Shown: positions 1 to 11,942, counted from the stretch's first letter. The stretch is DNA of 64,000 bases from Climacium dendroides (GCA_950106755.1 OX467084.1:30135213-30199212); one strand, 5' to 3'. Program-made: numbers and translations. Notes: generated by a model from the letters alone, not told the origin.

Positions 1-1830
1 CTCTTTGTCTTTTACAATGTAGATAAAGCAAATTGTCAAATTGTTTTCACATTGGTAGAGTAATGCATACTAATTGTCATTGTAACAAGGCTTAGGTTTA
101 AGACATCATAAAATGGTATAGATTTGAAAAGCAACAAATTGCTTCAGAGTCTTTTTAGGGTGTACAATCATTTTGTTGAGAATACAGATTGGAGAATTTG
201 CATTTTTTGGCCCCACTCTCTTGGTTTGTTTTTTTATGTCAAATTATTGTTTATTTATAAAGCGAATTGCTTTATACATAATACAATTTGTCTTTAATAA
301 CTTGTCATATATTTCTTTGTTTACTATAATTCTTGAGCAATGCAATTGTTGGGTTTAGTGATTAGATCAAAAGTTGTGGTGTGTTTAAACAATTTGTCAA
401 TTTCACTTTTAGACTGTGGAATAATGAAAGTTTGGACAAGTTGAAATTAAATTCTTATCACAATCCAAGGATTGGATTAGTATATGTGGTAGTAATTGGA
501 TCTGTTAATTGTCTACTATGTAATTGAGTAAAACTAGACACTTGTCTATAAGAATCAAGAAGTTAAAAGTTGTGAGAGTTGTATCTTGTTTTTGTAGAAT
601 TCTTGATGATTTGGTGTAGTGATTAAGAGTGAATCCATTGGTTTGAATTAGTTTGTGTGTATGTGGTTGAGTGCATGAATTTGACAAATTTTAATTATAG
701 TGGCTATAACATTGATGAATGAATTGCATATTGTGAGTGTATAGCAAGTTGTAACCACTGATGTGTTTTGGCTAAAATCTTTTTGATTAGTAAATTGAAC
801 TATAAAAGTCTTAGACTCCTTGTCATTGTAATGCAATCCAATCCAAACCAATGAGTGGATTCAATTTTATTGTTGATGTCTTGAGCGATTTATCTATGTA
901 ATATCCTAAGTGAAGAGGAATGGAGTTTCAATTGTGGAAGAAATTGGATTGTACAAACGCGGAGTTGTTATGAGATTGACAAATTAACATGAAAAAAATG
1001 GAAAATTTGCAAAGGTAATTTGGAAACTGAAGTGGAAAAACAAGGATACTATTGCAAACTAAATTAGGAAAGTTTTCTTATTTTTAATCGTATAATGACA
1101 AATTGTAATTGAATTTATAATGTTGTGAAAACAAACTTCTATGGTCTACTTAGACCAAGGTGATAAATTGTCAAGCTTAAATGTAGAATTTAACATTAAA
1201 TCACCAAAATAGTTTGAAATAGATGTGAATTTTTAGAAACTTAGTCAGTTGGCTTGAAGTAGAGGAGTAGCCTATAGGAGAAATGGATTTTATAAATTAC
1301 ATGAAATAAAAACCATTGTGCAAAGATGTAGAATATGCATGATTGCATGTCCATTTGTTGTGAATCTATTGAGTGAAACCATAATGGTCATGAAAATTTG
1401 AATTGTATGAATAAAGAAGTTTATAGCTATGGACTATAATTAGACAAATTGATTAGATTAGCTTTGGGATTTGACATTATAGTTGTGAAAAAATTCTTAT
1501 ATATGTGTGACCAATTGTCCTTGAAGATATTTTGGGTCTGGACACTGTATGAATAAAATTCACATGATAGCGACAAATTGCTAGTAAATTATTTATACAT
1601 GAAAATATAAGTATTTTGACAAGATGAATTCAAAGGCAAGCTAATTGTAAGAATGTAGAGAAGGCTAAATGTTGTGTGAATACTATAATCTCCTAGTATA
1701 TTTTTATTCAAATGGTTGACACTATAAATTGTGTTTATAACATCAATACTAGAATTGAAAATCACCAAATGATTTGTACTTATAGTGCCTAGTTGATGTT
1801 TTATAAACAAGTTGTCATGCTTCTCTTCAA
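1..1830. other. AT-rich non-coding DNA with recurrent GACAAATTG motif
   Basis: No gene, RNA gene or bounded repeat is recognisable here. Open frames are short (under about 95 codons), AT-driven and match no family I know. The stretch is notable only for repeated occurrences of GACAAATTG / CAATTTGTC and one-base variants (exact hits at 284, 390, 1097, 1443 and 1572), which continue to about 6.8 kb. Confidence 0.6.
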
Positions 1831-3100
1831 TTAACCCCTCAAGGACCAAACTAAATTTTTTCAGCAACATAAATGGGGAATTTCATTAAAATGGCGATTA
1901 TTTTGTGACTTTGGCATTCTCACAGTTCAGACCAGGCGGTCTGAACTCTACTAGCATCCTAGATTTTTGAAATCTATACCATTATTAGATATCTGAAATC
2001 TAGGAAATATGTAGATTTTTTAAATTGATTGGTCTGAAATCTACATCTTTCACAGATTTAATACATCTAATAGTGGTATAGAGTTTACAAATCTAAGACA
2101 CTAATAGATTTCAGACTGCCCGGTCTGAACTGTGGGAACGGCACACTGTGAAAATGGCACATGGAATATTTTCATTTTAATGAAATTCCCCATATAACAA
2201 TTTGGGGCAACTCACTACAAATGAAATTTCTAATTTTTTTCTTTGAAATTTTCACAACATGTACCCGAGGAGTAGGTGTAAGGCCCAACAATTTTCATAA
2301 CTTTTGACTACATGCTTAAAAAATCTATTGATTGATATGTAATTTTCTTCAAACTACAAGCAACCTAGGCAACTCAAGAAAATTCTTAAAAAATCACTTC
2401 TTTAAGAAATAAATTTTTTTAATTGGTTCTCTAGATTTATATATACATAAAAAGATTTGAATCATTCCATTTTTATTAATGAGATGAAAGTTATGAGGAG
2501 TTTTAGTTTGTAGATAGTTATGGAATCTATACTTTAAAATAAAACTTTGAAGTCCTTTGTTTAACTCAATTTTCAATATTTTTGGAAAAAATAGAAACAT
2601 ATGATATACATTGTTTATTATAATATTACAACCATTGGGATTGGCATTTTTCAGTTCCATAACTAAATGGTTAACAATTTAGTATTTTGAATCACTCTCT
2701 ACTTCTTTCTACTTGCTATTTTTTTCCTACATGTTGTACAATTCCAAATGATCTAAAATTTTTCAAACATATAGCCAACTCGCCTTGAAGAATGAATTCA
2801 AAGAAGCACAACCATTTTGGACATTTTTTCAAACAAATGTGACCTTGTGAAATGTACCTGCCTGATTTTTTGTATGTCCACCAAATGATATTATTGTTAA
2901 ACAATAATATCTTACATTCTACATAGTATAAAATTTTGAAATTTTTTCTTCATTTTTTCAAACCAGCATACTACAAGATTTAATGGTTACATATAACTAA
3001 AAAAGAATTTTTTTTCTAAAATTTGGTATTTGTACTAGAAATGGCATTTTTGAAGCATTTTGGGTGAAAGCATAGGACTTCAAAAACCTTTAGGAATTAA
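1831..3100. mobile_element. TTAA-flanked TIR element, copy 1 (subfamily A), non-autonomous
   Basis: The left end reads TTAA-CCCCTCAAGGACC (TTAA at 1831-1834). The right end reads ACCTTTAGGAA-TTAA (TTAA at 3097-3100), an imperfect inverted match. The interior is shared with the copies at 14626-15551 and 30297-31136: a 'GGCAACTCAC' segment, a 'TTTTCACAACATGTACCC' segment, and a 'TTGTACAATTCCAAATGAT' segment near 2740. It has no coding capacity. It is interrupted by a complete MITE (1873-2193), so about 945 bp is original element. The family assignment is inference from TTAA plus a CCCC-starting TIR; the repeat relationship is read directly. Confidence 0.7.
1873..2193. mobile_element. Nested palindromic MITE with ATAA/TAA target duplication
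   Basis: The ends are inverted copies of ATGGGGAATTTCATTAAAAT. A second inverted pair sits inside (CAGTTCAGACC near 1923 and GGTCTGAACTGTG near 2120), so most of the 321 bp can fold back. The flanks are ATAA on both sides (1869-1872 and 2194-2197). The same family segment without this insertion reads CAACATAGTAATTTTGGG at about 14660, which fits removing the MITE and one ATAA. The TSD could be ATAA or TAA. TAA would suggest PIF/Harbinger, but no transposase is present to decide this. Confidence 0.8.
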
Positions 3101-4160
3101 TATTTTCCAAAAGAGGTTGCATTCCACAATCATGCTCTACTTTAGTTAGAAACAAATTGCCATAGGATTGAGATCAATATCAATTTGCATCATAATTAGT
3201 AATTAGGCTAGTAACTAGCTACTAGAACAATTTGTCAATGGTAAAACTATAACCAATTACAAATGAACAAATTCCAAATATATATACTATATGTATAATA
3301 TTATAATATCTATTTTTCATCTATCTAAATTGCATAATACATGTGAATGACAAATTCTAGTTATTTTGAACAAATCTCTGTTAGAAAATCAACTAATTTT
3401 TGTTGTTTGAAGCACTACAATGACCATTTTTACTTATTTTTTTATTATTTTGTAAAGGCCAACTAAATGACCATTAGCTTTCTATTGATTTGAATAGTGC
3501 AATGATTAAATCAACAAAATTTCAGGAAATTTGAAATTTTTAAAGAATTTTTGGGAATTTTTTTTGAATTTTGTGGAATCTTACAAAATCTTGTAAAATC
3601 TTTGAACTCTACCTAGCACATTCATTATAGTTTGGAATATTTTAGAATTTTGCTATATCATATAAATGGAGCAAAGTTGGCACATTGATGTTGAGTAATT
3701 AATTAATTCTTAAATCTCTAAGGCATTTATTCAAACTATTTTTCACTTTTGAGTAGGTCCTTTTGGATGCAATATTTGTTGGATACAATACTTGTGAAAT
3801 TTGTACCAAAGGTGTGTTTCACTACTATCTTGATGCCTAAAAATTTTAGACCAATCTTAATTGTGATTGACAAAGTTATGTCTAAGAAGGTCATTTAAAA
3901 AAAATTTGGATAGTTTTGAACAACCACAACAAATTGATCCAACTAGTTTGAAATTCTTTATATATACTTTCAACAAGATTGCTAATATAATCTCAAAAGT
4001 TGAAAAGTATACAAGTTTACAATTTTGACTTACAAGCGTTTAAAATAAGTTTTTCATCATGTGGGTAGCATTTAAAACACCACGGTTGAAATTCTATGTA
4101 CAATGAAAATATTTTTTTTTAATTTTAATGATTCACAATTTAGTGTTTTTCAAACTTAGT
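3101..4160. other. AT-rich non-coding DNA
   Basis: No gene or bounded repeat is seen. Two more copies of the CAATTTGTC motif or near variants occur (3228, 3346). A few poly-T/poly-A runs are the only other structure. Confidence 0.5.
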
Positions 4161-4482
4161 AGACTTTGGGAGCCATTTGGTATAGTTGAATAATTTTTTC
4201 AAAAAGCTTTGAACTAAAAAAATCAAACTTTCATCTCCAAAAATCTCTTTATGATTTTGAGCCTCCAATAAAAAATTATAGATAAAGTTTAAAGAGGGAT
4301 TGTAAGGGATATTTTCTTTGACATTTTCAAACACCCTCACTAAATTTATCCATAAATTTTTATTGGAGACTCAAAATCACAAGACGATTTTTAGATATAA
4401 AATTGAGCTTGATTTTTCAACTTTCATAACTCAAAGTTTTTTAAAAAGGTATTCTACTATGCCAAAATGGCCGCCAAAGTCT
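4161..4482. mobile_element. Foldback MITE, copy 1 of 3
   Basis: The left end AGACTTTGGGAGCCATTTGG pairs with the right end, whose reverse complement starts AGACTTTGGCGGCCATTTTG. The arms continue inward almost to the centre at about 4310: 'GATTTTGAGCCTCCAATAAA' on one side, 'TTTATTGGAGACTCAAAATC' on the other. Length is 322 bp. The central arm sequence ('ATAACTTTTGATTGGAGG'-like) is shared with the elements at 25820-26151 and 58820-59145, so this is a dispersed family. No coding capacity. Any ORFs inside are by-products of the palindrome. Confidence 0.75.
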
Positions 4483-4552
4483 ATTAATTTTATCAAATAC
4501 CAAATTGCATATAGATTAGTAAAAGGAAAATATTGAAATTATATATGTAAGT

Positions 4553-4690
4553 ACAATGGTGGTGTGGTGGTTGGAGTCTTGGGCTCTCAAGTACGAGGTC
4601 TCAAGGTCAAACCCGATTGGCGATAATAGGTTCATTGTGTGGCTATCCAAAGTTTACAAGCATCGAAATTTTTTTAAAAAAAATTTGCTA
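4553..4690 (+). mobile_element. SINE-like tract with tRNA-like head
   Basis: The tract 4556-4620 looks tRNA-derived. An A-box-like GTGGTGGTTGGAG is followed by an anticodon-arm-like CTTG-GGCTCT-CAAG, then a B-box-like GGTCAAACCC about 45 bases downstream. The unrelated 3' part ends in a T/A-rich tract near 4670-4690. This order (tRNA-like head with pol III boxes, then unrelated body) is that of plant SINEs. The B box departs from the GGTTCGAATCC consensus, no target duplication was found, and no second copy was noticed, so the call is tentative. It is not a functional tRNA gene because the acceptor stem does not pair. Confidence 0.4.
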
Positions 4691-5349
4691 CCTAGAAATT
4701 TTGGGCAAGGAGTTTTTTTTGTATTTTTATTTTTATTTGACCAAATCAAGATAAATATCAACAAATTTTAGTGTAATTTTGATCAAAACAATGCTACCAA
4801 AACAATAGGTACAAACAACACTTTTTGATTGTTTTGGTCACAAATTTTTCTAGTAGTAATGAGCCCCTCTAAACTACAACTCTACTAGGCAAGACCAGGG
4901 CATTTGGGAATAAGAGTAAAATTTAATTATGTACAAATTGTACCCCATATTAATCCATATTACAAATGATTTTAGTCACAATATGATAGGCGATTTGACC
5001 ATTCCCTAAATTTTGAATCCCTATACTATTACTCTTGGATATTTGTAAGGTAGGCAAAATCTATACTACATGAATACAGGATTGAAACATGAGAACATAA
5101 TTAGATCTAGGTACAAAATAATGTGTGTTCAAATGTCACACCATGCACAGTTGATAACTTGTGTCCAAAATTAAGTCAAATTGTCTTGTGTATAAAGATA
5201 AATTGTTGAAATTATTATAAATCTAATTCTCAATGTAGAGGAAAGAACAATCATAAATTAATTTTTTGAAAGCCTATTTGTTTGAGCAAAATTATAGTCT
5301 AGTCACAATGTGACAGAAAGATGTAAATAGGTCCTATTTTTGTAACAAA

Positions 5350-5610
5350 CACACACATTTCCATGGAAAAAGCAAAGGTGTTGATTTGGATTTTAAAAAA
5401 TTCTCCCTCCAATGCCGTCAATTTGCAAAATGTGTGGCCATCGATGGCACACATACTAAATATGACATTAAATATGATATATTCCATTTTATACAAAAAC
5501 ATATGGATATATAACATGCAGAATACAAATACATATGGATATACAAAATATGATGGCAATATCCCATATTGATTGCCACCATAGGAGCTTTTAAAAAATA
5601 TGAATATGTA
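5350..5610. repeat. Dispersed repeat, copy also found around 39.83-40.44 kb
   Basis: The segment 'TTAAAAAATTCTCCCTCCAA' followed by GCCGTCAAT resembles 39890-39930. The stretch of 'ATATGGATATA' and 'AATACAAATACA' repeats, then CCATATTGATTGC, resembles 40300-40400. In the 40-kb copy the two halves are separated by an inverted repeat unit (39976-40253). Here they lie next to each other. No function is apparent. Confidence 0.5.
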
Positions 5611-6505
5611 GGAGTACTAATTGTATTGTATAATAACAATATGCTAGTTCATTAGTTAATTAATTGGTGCAACACACTTTTGTCACAATATGCTCCCAAA
5701 ATACAATAATTTTGTATATGTGTTTTCAATATTGGAATCCAAAGTTGTTGTGTATGTAGTTAAAACACAAATTGTCAAAATCCTTATTCAACAATATGAT
5801 AATCTAATAAAGTCAAATTGCCAAGCATATTGTGTGTGTGTCCTAAGATAATTATATATTGAATTGTGGAGTTTTCCATAGATTGAATGAAATTATGTAA
5901 ATAATTTATTGTAAAGAAGAATTATCTTATTAAAAAAATGGACCAAACATGCCAAATATTGCAATTTGGATTGAATTGTCTAAGTTGTGTAGTAATTGCA
6001 GATTGAATGCTTTACCACAATATTTGACATTTTTTTATTTGAATTGTCTTGGAATTATAACTAATTGTTTACATTGTTGTGTTAAGTGTGTTGGTGGTGA
6101 ATAGTGTAGGTGGAGACTAATGGCCTACGTTGTATGTGGGTTAAACTTATTCAATTGGTTGAATGTTGAATATTGTACTAAATTGTTTGAATATTGTTGT
6201 ATATCGATATGTCAATTAGTTCTTTAGTTTAGACAAGTTGCAATTGAGTGGTTGAATAATCTTTGAAAAGACAAGTTATTGTTGCAAGGAGTGGGCTATA
6301 TTTCAAAAACTCTCAATTAACCATGAATGCTTCAAAAATCTCATGCCATGCATATTAGGACAAATTGACCAAAAAAAACAGATTGTGAATTTTTATCCAT
6401 GCACAAAAGTAAAAATTAGATTAGTTAATAAATATTGGTCAAATTGACAAAAAGATACAAAATATTAGAGGTAATTAATGAATCCACAATAATATCACTC
6501 ACACA

Positions 6506-6573
6506 GATAGATAGATAGACAGATAGATAAATAGATAGATAGACAAACAAACAAATAGATAGCTAGGTTGACC
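6506..6573. repeat. GATA/GACA/AACA microsatellite
   Basis: Consecutive GATA units with interspersed GACA and AAAC variants make an imperfect tetranucleotide run. Confidence 0.9.
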
Positions 6574-9234
6574 TTAACATTTTGAATACATTGTAGAGCA
6601 TGCATGTGGCAAATTGACCAAGCTTGACAATTTGACCTAGAATTTCACTTGCCCTATATAGGTACTCTGTAGGACTAAAACGGCATCATGGAATCAATAG
6701 CATTGATAATGAATGGATAAATAAATCAACACTAAGATATTGGATGAATTAGCCAATAAATACATTATAAACCCTATCCTATTTGGAAAGTGACCCTAAA
6801 TGTCTAAATGATAGACAAATTGATCTTTTTCTAAAAGAACCTTTATACTAGGATCCTTAGATTTAGTCTTAAGGAGAAAAAAACTCAACTTATAACAACC
6901 AACAACTTAGGTTCCAATTCATACAACTTCCCATTCATTCTAAATAATAGTGAAGGTGCACCTCAAAAAACTCAACCTTTTGTTGGTTTAAACAAGACTT
7001 GCCTAGTCAATAATAGATGACTAAGACAAAGGATGTGCTTAATTAGAGATCCCCCCATATAGTCCCTTCAAATTGCCTATGATGTTTAAAGATTACTTCT
7101 CCAACCCATAATTTTTCAACAATCATTATGATATATATATATATATATAAATGTATCAAGTTTTTGAGGATGTAGGTTTTACTAGCTAGTTCGTGAATTC
7201 ACTGTCATAAATGTCAATTATCTTAAATTGGCAATTTTCTACAACTTTAATACCTTATAGTACCATGAATTTTTGTTTGAACTAGTTAATTTGTAGTTTT
7301 TTGTATATTATATTACAATTTTTGGTACCAATATTGCTACAATTTTATAAAATTGACATTTATATTACTTGTATTGGCATTATGCCAATAGACTTTAGAA
7401 AATTTCATTTGTGGTTGAAAACTTTAGTTAAGAATAGCTTGCCTTAGGTGACAATACTAAATGAAATGAAGAAAATAGACTTTTGACTTTGTTTCATTAA
7501 GTCTTACTTAGGTTCCATATTGGTCTTGGATAACTAGATTAAAACAACATAATTACCATCAATTTCATAGATTCAAACAATTTGTATACTAATAGATTTC
7601 TTTGTGTTCTAATCAAGGAATATCTTTCTCATTTTTAGAATCTATTTTTCACTTATGACTTGCTTCAATCAACAAAGTCAAATTGAATAGACTTTTCAGT
7701 TGGAATAAGACACATTTTTCAATAGTATTATTAGAAAAAAATTCTTGCGCTTTCAAAAAATCTTTTGGCATGAAATGTATAAAAATTTCACAATTTGTGC
7801 TACATAGATGCTACATTTTCTACAATGAAATGTGTTAGAATGCAAAATCAATTTTGTACAATGATTACACAAAGATGAAGATGGAAATTGTGTCTTTGGA
7901 AAATATGAAATATGATTTTCTTTCAATGATGTATAGTGTGTGCTATAAGATATGCAAGTAGAAAAGTGGTGCCATAGGTCATAGAAAATACCCCCAAAAG
8001 ACCCTTGTGACCAATTACATTGGATTCTTCTATTCTTGTGCTTTTGGGGGGGGTCTATACAAACCCTATTTCTATTAGAAATAAAAACTTCACTAATGCT
8101 ATTAGGGGATATAAATCTAGTGTCTTGAACTTGTTCCTAAAAGTAATTTATCAAACTACAAGATTGCTTGAAACAAACCTTTAAGCACATTTTTTTTTAT
8201 CATATTTTATTATCATGTTTAAAGGTTTGACTTTCGGGAAGGTTTAATTAGATTAAGTATGTAGACTTTTGATTAGTGACATTGCCATGGCATTGCATTA
8301 TGCGCTTGAATTTTTATTATATGACTAGCGGTTGGCGCTTACTTTGCTACACATTAACTATATTTCTTTATAGACTAATAAAGTGTGTATAATATTTAAA
8401 TGAAAATATTGACATCTTCATACAATATCCTTTGCAAATACATATATTGTGCATTAAAAATTAATTAAAAAAATCTTTATATCATAATTTTCACAAAAAA
8501 TCTTTACAAATATGAAAAATTGCAATAAAAAGAAATTAATCAAGTAAAAAATATAAATAGAATCTTCACATTTGAATATGTAGAGCAATAGTTTCAATTT
8601 CAAAAAAATCTTCAATTAAAAAATTATTGACCTTCATAAAATAATTTATAAATATACATACAATAAAATATAGAGTAATTCTAGAATTTTTTGAATCTAA
8701 ATCTTTACAATTAAAAAATATACAAAATCTTCACCTATTAGGCTATTAAAATATAGAATAACAAGAAAGATTCCAATTTCAATAAAGGATTCAAATAATA
8801 AATTATAAAACATTTCTTGAATATATTACAATCTAGAATAAAAGAAAAATATATATATCCAAGTTAAATTTTATACATTAGAATCTTTACATATTTGCAT
8901 ATTTTCAAAGAAAAGTGATAAATTTTATAAATGAATTGCATCCAAGGATGTATTGTAATATCCTTCCATTGGCTATAAAAGAATGTAGCAAAATGGCTAC
9001 AAATATCATCCTACCATATTTATTGATATAGTAGGATGTTTCAATTGAGACAATGAAATCATAATAAACACCAAAAGAATATAGTTGGATAGAAGGGAAT
9101 GTCGCCGAAGCGTGTATGAACCCTAAATATGTAGAGTTTGAAACAAACTTTTAATTTTTTCATTCACTTGATCATGTATAACTATATGTAGGAATCTTCA
9201 TGACAATGTTATGCAAAAACTTTATAGTAAATCA

Positions 9235-10660
9235 CATTTTTTACCGTTCCCACAACATTTAAATTGTCATTAGCAACTTTAATGTTTGCAGGATGTCTAC
9301 CACAAAACATAGCCACATATAATTGACCATAGCTAAATATTTCATTTCAAAGATAAATGTCGACTCAGTCATATGATTGGCCTTACGATTTATTGATTAT
9401 CATAGCAAAAGCCCTAGTAATAGGAAATTATCTTCAACAAATTGTAAATGGTAAGCGGCTATCATTGTAATGATGTGTGATTCTTGGAATCAACACTTCT
9501 TAACCACAATAGTGTCCTTCTATAGTTTCACACAACAATACAATGAAAGACAAGTGCTTGTAAAACATGCAAGCGATTACCATTGCATAAACCCTTTGTT
9601 GAATTCAAATTCCTTAGCAATATAACATATTGACCACATTTAAATTTAATTGGTGAGGAGGCAAACCGTTTAGTTGTAATGAATTTTAATAACTTTACCG
9701 AATAATGATGGGCATGCTCATCATTTTCATGTACCAAATTAGTATTAAAACATTGATGCACATCATCGGGCATGCGATTAGTGATTTTTCGATTGATTTT
9801 TTGAGTATCATCATTTCGTACAGCCAAAATGACACGTTTAGAGAAATCAATCGGATGATCAAAAATGGCATCAATGAGACCATCTAAAGAGTTTTCAACC
9901 ACAACCATTCCTAATGGCAAATCTACTTCTGAATTGGTTTTGCTCTCACCAATATCTAATAAAAATCATTCAAAGTTTGGTTGACTTTGCAAACGCATAT
10001 TTATGGTCAAATGAAAATGTTGTATTAATAGAAACAAATATAAACATCGCAAACAAGCCTCAAAAATTTGTTGGTGGCCTCCACGTACAACTACAGGCAA
10101 AGTTTGACAAAAATCACTACCATATAAAACTACAAGCCCACCGTTTGAATAATCTAAACCTCAAATATCTTGCAAAGATCTACCTATAGCTTTTATCATA
10201 AATCGATGCTTAGCATAAGCTTCATCAAATACAATCAATTACACTTCACGCAAACTTTGAGCCAACGATGATTGGGCACTAATATTATAAGTTGATACTT
10301 CATGCAATTGTAATAAAATGGCAAGAAAAGAATGTGCCGTTCGTCCTTCATGCAAAAAACAAGCGGCTAATTCACTTTTGTCATTGCTATACATTTGACA
10401 CCATGACCACGAAGATATCCTAATATAGTATTGTACACAAAGTATTGCCGGTTCCACCAGGCCCATCTATAAACAAAAATTTATTTGGAAGATGGAGTTC
10501 TAAAACAACAGAAGTTACTACATTGAAAACAATGCATTGCTCATCATTGAGTCTATTTACATCTTCTTTTACAAAATGAATGTTTTGATTATTTAAATCA
10601 TTATTGTTATTAGCATCAACATCAACATCAACAATATTTTGATAACTAAACTCATTCAAA
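9235..10660 (-). pseudogene. Helitron PIF1-type helicase domain, degenerate
   Basis: Walker A reads GPGGTGNT (minus strand, near 10450): the catalytic Lys of GPGGTGKT is replaced by Asn. Next come GRTAHS and 'STYNISAQSSLAQSLRE' (about 10345-10240), a DEA Walker-B block ('LIVFDEA', about 10230), 'LYGSDFCQTLPVVVRGG' (about 10110), 'INMRLQ' (about 10000), 'RVILAVRNDDTQKIN' and 'VILLRNLNSTKGLCNGNRL' (9830-9560), then 'LPFTI', 'AFAMIINKS' and 'GQLYVA' (9450-9310). These follow the order of helicase motifs I to VI. At least one stop sits inside the INKS-GQ motif (a TAA where Gln is expected) and others occur near 10158, 9965 and 9510. It is a relic that cannot encode a working helicase. Confidence 0.9.
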
Positions 10661-11816
10661 TCTTAAATATCAAAAAAATCTACAATGCGTTTATTTGAAG
10701 ATGAAAAATATTCATTAATAAATAAAATGACTTTACAATAGTAGTTTGGATCATCGCGCCAATCATCAGACATAGTATCAAGATGCTTTTTAAGTAAGTT
10801 AAGAGGATTCAATGGTTGTTCAAACACAAAAGTGTTGCAAATGACCGTCGAATCATTTTAGGCAAGGCAATGAAGGATGTTTTTTGGAGACAATTGTCCC
10901 ATTCAGTATTCTTTTGCAACAGCTTTATACGTTAAATGAACTATATTAAAAAAAATAGGTCATCAAATGAAGTTGGTGCCTCAACAACAAACGCAAATAA
11001 AATAATTCAGTACCTAAGGGAACCATATTTATCCTACCAAAATTTTTTACTTTGCGTTGTCTTCTTTCTCACATGTTCTTTTTCACATTCCACTTATAAT
11101 AAAGTGAAAGATCTATGTATCGAAGAAGTATATGATTGTTTTTCTTGCCAAAAGCAATCAAGGCACGAATACATTAATTGAGCTCAAAAAACTTTGTGAG
11201 TTTAGACTCAGTATTTTGATCAATCACTAATTGCAAAGATGTACCTTCATGAAAGGTGACATACTATTGGTCGGAAAGATGAATCGGTAAACAACAAATA
11301 CTATGACTCTTGTTGTTGGTTTTGAAACCAAAGAGTCTTCAACATGTTTTTTGAGCAGCCATATAGCAGCCCTCCAAGAAGTCTTTAATTTCATCTACTA
11401 CCTCATTAGTTTCTACCATGCTACGATCAAGATCCTTAAAAATATATTTGTGGAGATATTTGACAGTTTTTACTGAATTGTAAACCTCTATATTAATATA
11501 ACAGTTAAAACAGCTTATCAAATATGGGTTGTATAACACAACTCATCGATTGTTCAGGCGAACAATTTGACCTACTGTGCATTTCTCAATATACCTACTG
11601 TGATTTCGGCGATGATACAAAATATAACCATCACCATCAACCTTAATAGTATCTCGAACTTGCATAAGATAGTTTTTTGAACATTTACCATTTTCCATAT
11701 AAGGATAATTGGGATTATTCAAACCACATGGATCGTGCATCATGAACTTTGTAATTATCGCATAAAGCAATGGTTGTCTATTCACATCTGAAATCTCAGC
11801 ACATACAAGTCTATCT
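10661..11816 (-). pseudogene. Helitron Rep-to-helicase linker region, degenerate
   Basis: Two short open pieces remain: 11543-11785 (80 codons; 'NRQPLLYAIITKFMMHDPCG', then KCSKNY and DGDGYILYHRRN) and 11339-11539 (66 codons; YNPYL...INIEVYNS...KYLHKYIFKDLDRS...EIKDFLEGCYMAA). Both are typical of the region just after the HUH endonuclease in plant Helitron proteins. From 11338 to 10660 similarity continues across frames ('VTFHEGTSLQ', 'KLTKFFELN', 'FYLRLLLRHQLH') with several stops. The residues 'DRLVCAEISDVNRQPLLY' run up to 11816, and nothing Helitron-like follows beyond 11926. Confidence 0.85.
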
Positions 11817-11942
11817 ACACTGTGTGATATTACAGAGGTGAAATGGCCGTTGAAACTCTATAATATCATATTGTATACAAATGTGATATTACAAAGGGAT
11901 TGGACCTCTGTAATACCACACAGTGTAAAAACGTGATATTAC
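11817..11942. repeat. Small inverted repeat at the Helitron breakpoint
   Basis: The left arm 11817-11839 and right arm 11904-11926 are 23-bp inverted copies with one mismatch (ACACTGTGTGATATTACAGA and onward). GTGATATTAC occurs three times in direct orientation (11824, 11883, 11933). The element is 110 bp between the arm ends and may extend to 11942. It sits exactly where Helitron similarity stops. No clear target duplication was seen. Confidence 0.75.

Larger units (their letters stand above)
4691..9234. other. AT-rich non-coding DNA with simple repeats
   Basis: No gene is recognised in this 4.5 kb. It holds a repeat at 5350-5610, a GATA/GACA microsatellite (6506-6573) and a short (AT)n run (7131-7149). 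The GACAAATTG motif recurs to about 6822 and then becomes rare. The section 8400-9000 is extremely AT-rich and featureless. Confidence 0.5.
9235..11816 (-). mobile_element. Decayed Helitron (Rep/PIF1-type helicase), 5' truncated
   Basis: The whole stretch, read on the minus strand, is one Helitron-type replicase/helicase coding region broken by many stops and frameshifts. In 5'-3' order it holds the segment after the Rep nuclease ('MHDPCGLNNPNYPY', 'KCSKNY'), the 'YNPYLISCFNCYINIEVYNS...KYLHKYIFK' block, a linker matching 'FHEGTSLQ' and 'FYLRLLLRH', and then SF1B helicase motifs to the C-terminus. The HUH nuclease motif that should precede it is absent: similarity stops at 11816, where an inverted repeat begins. 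No terminal CTRR or 3' hairpin could be placed. Helitrons transpose by rolling-circle replication. This copy is dead. Confidence 0.9.

Noticed and set aside
4556..4625. A functional tRNA gene
   Set aside because: The acceptor stem does not pair, the B box is off consensus and the T arm is incomplete.
9695..10189. Plus-strand and alternative minus-strand frames across the Helitron helicase
   Set aside because: The helicase motifs read only in the assigned minus-strand frames; the others are shadows.
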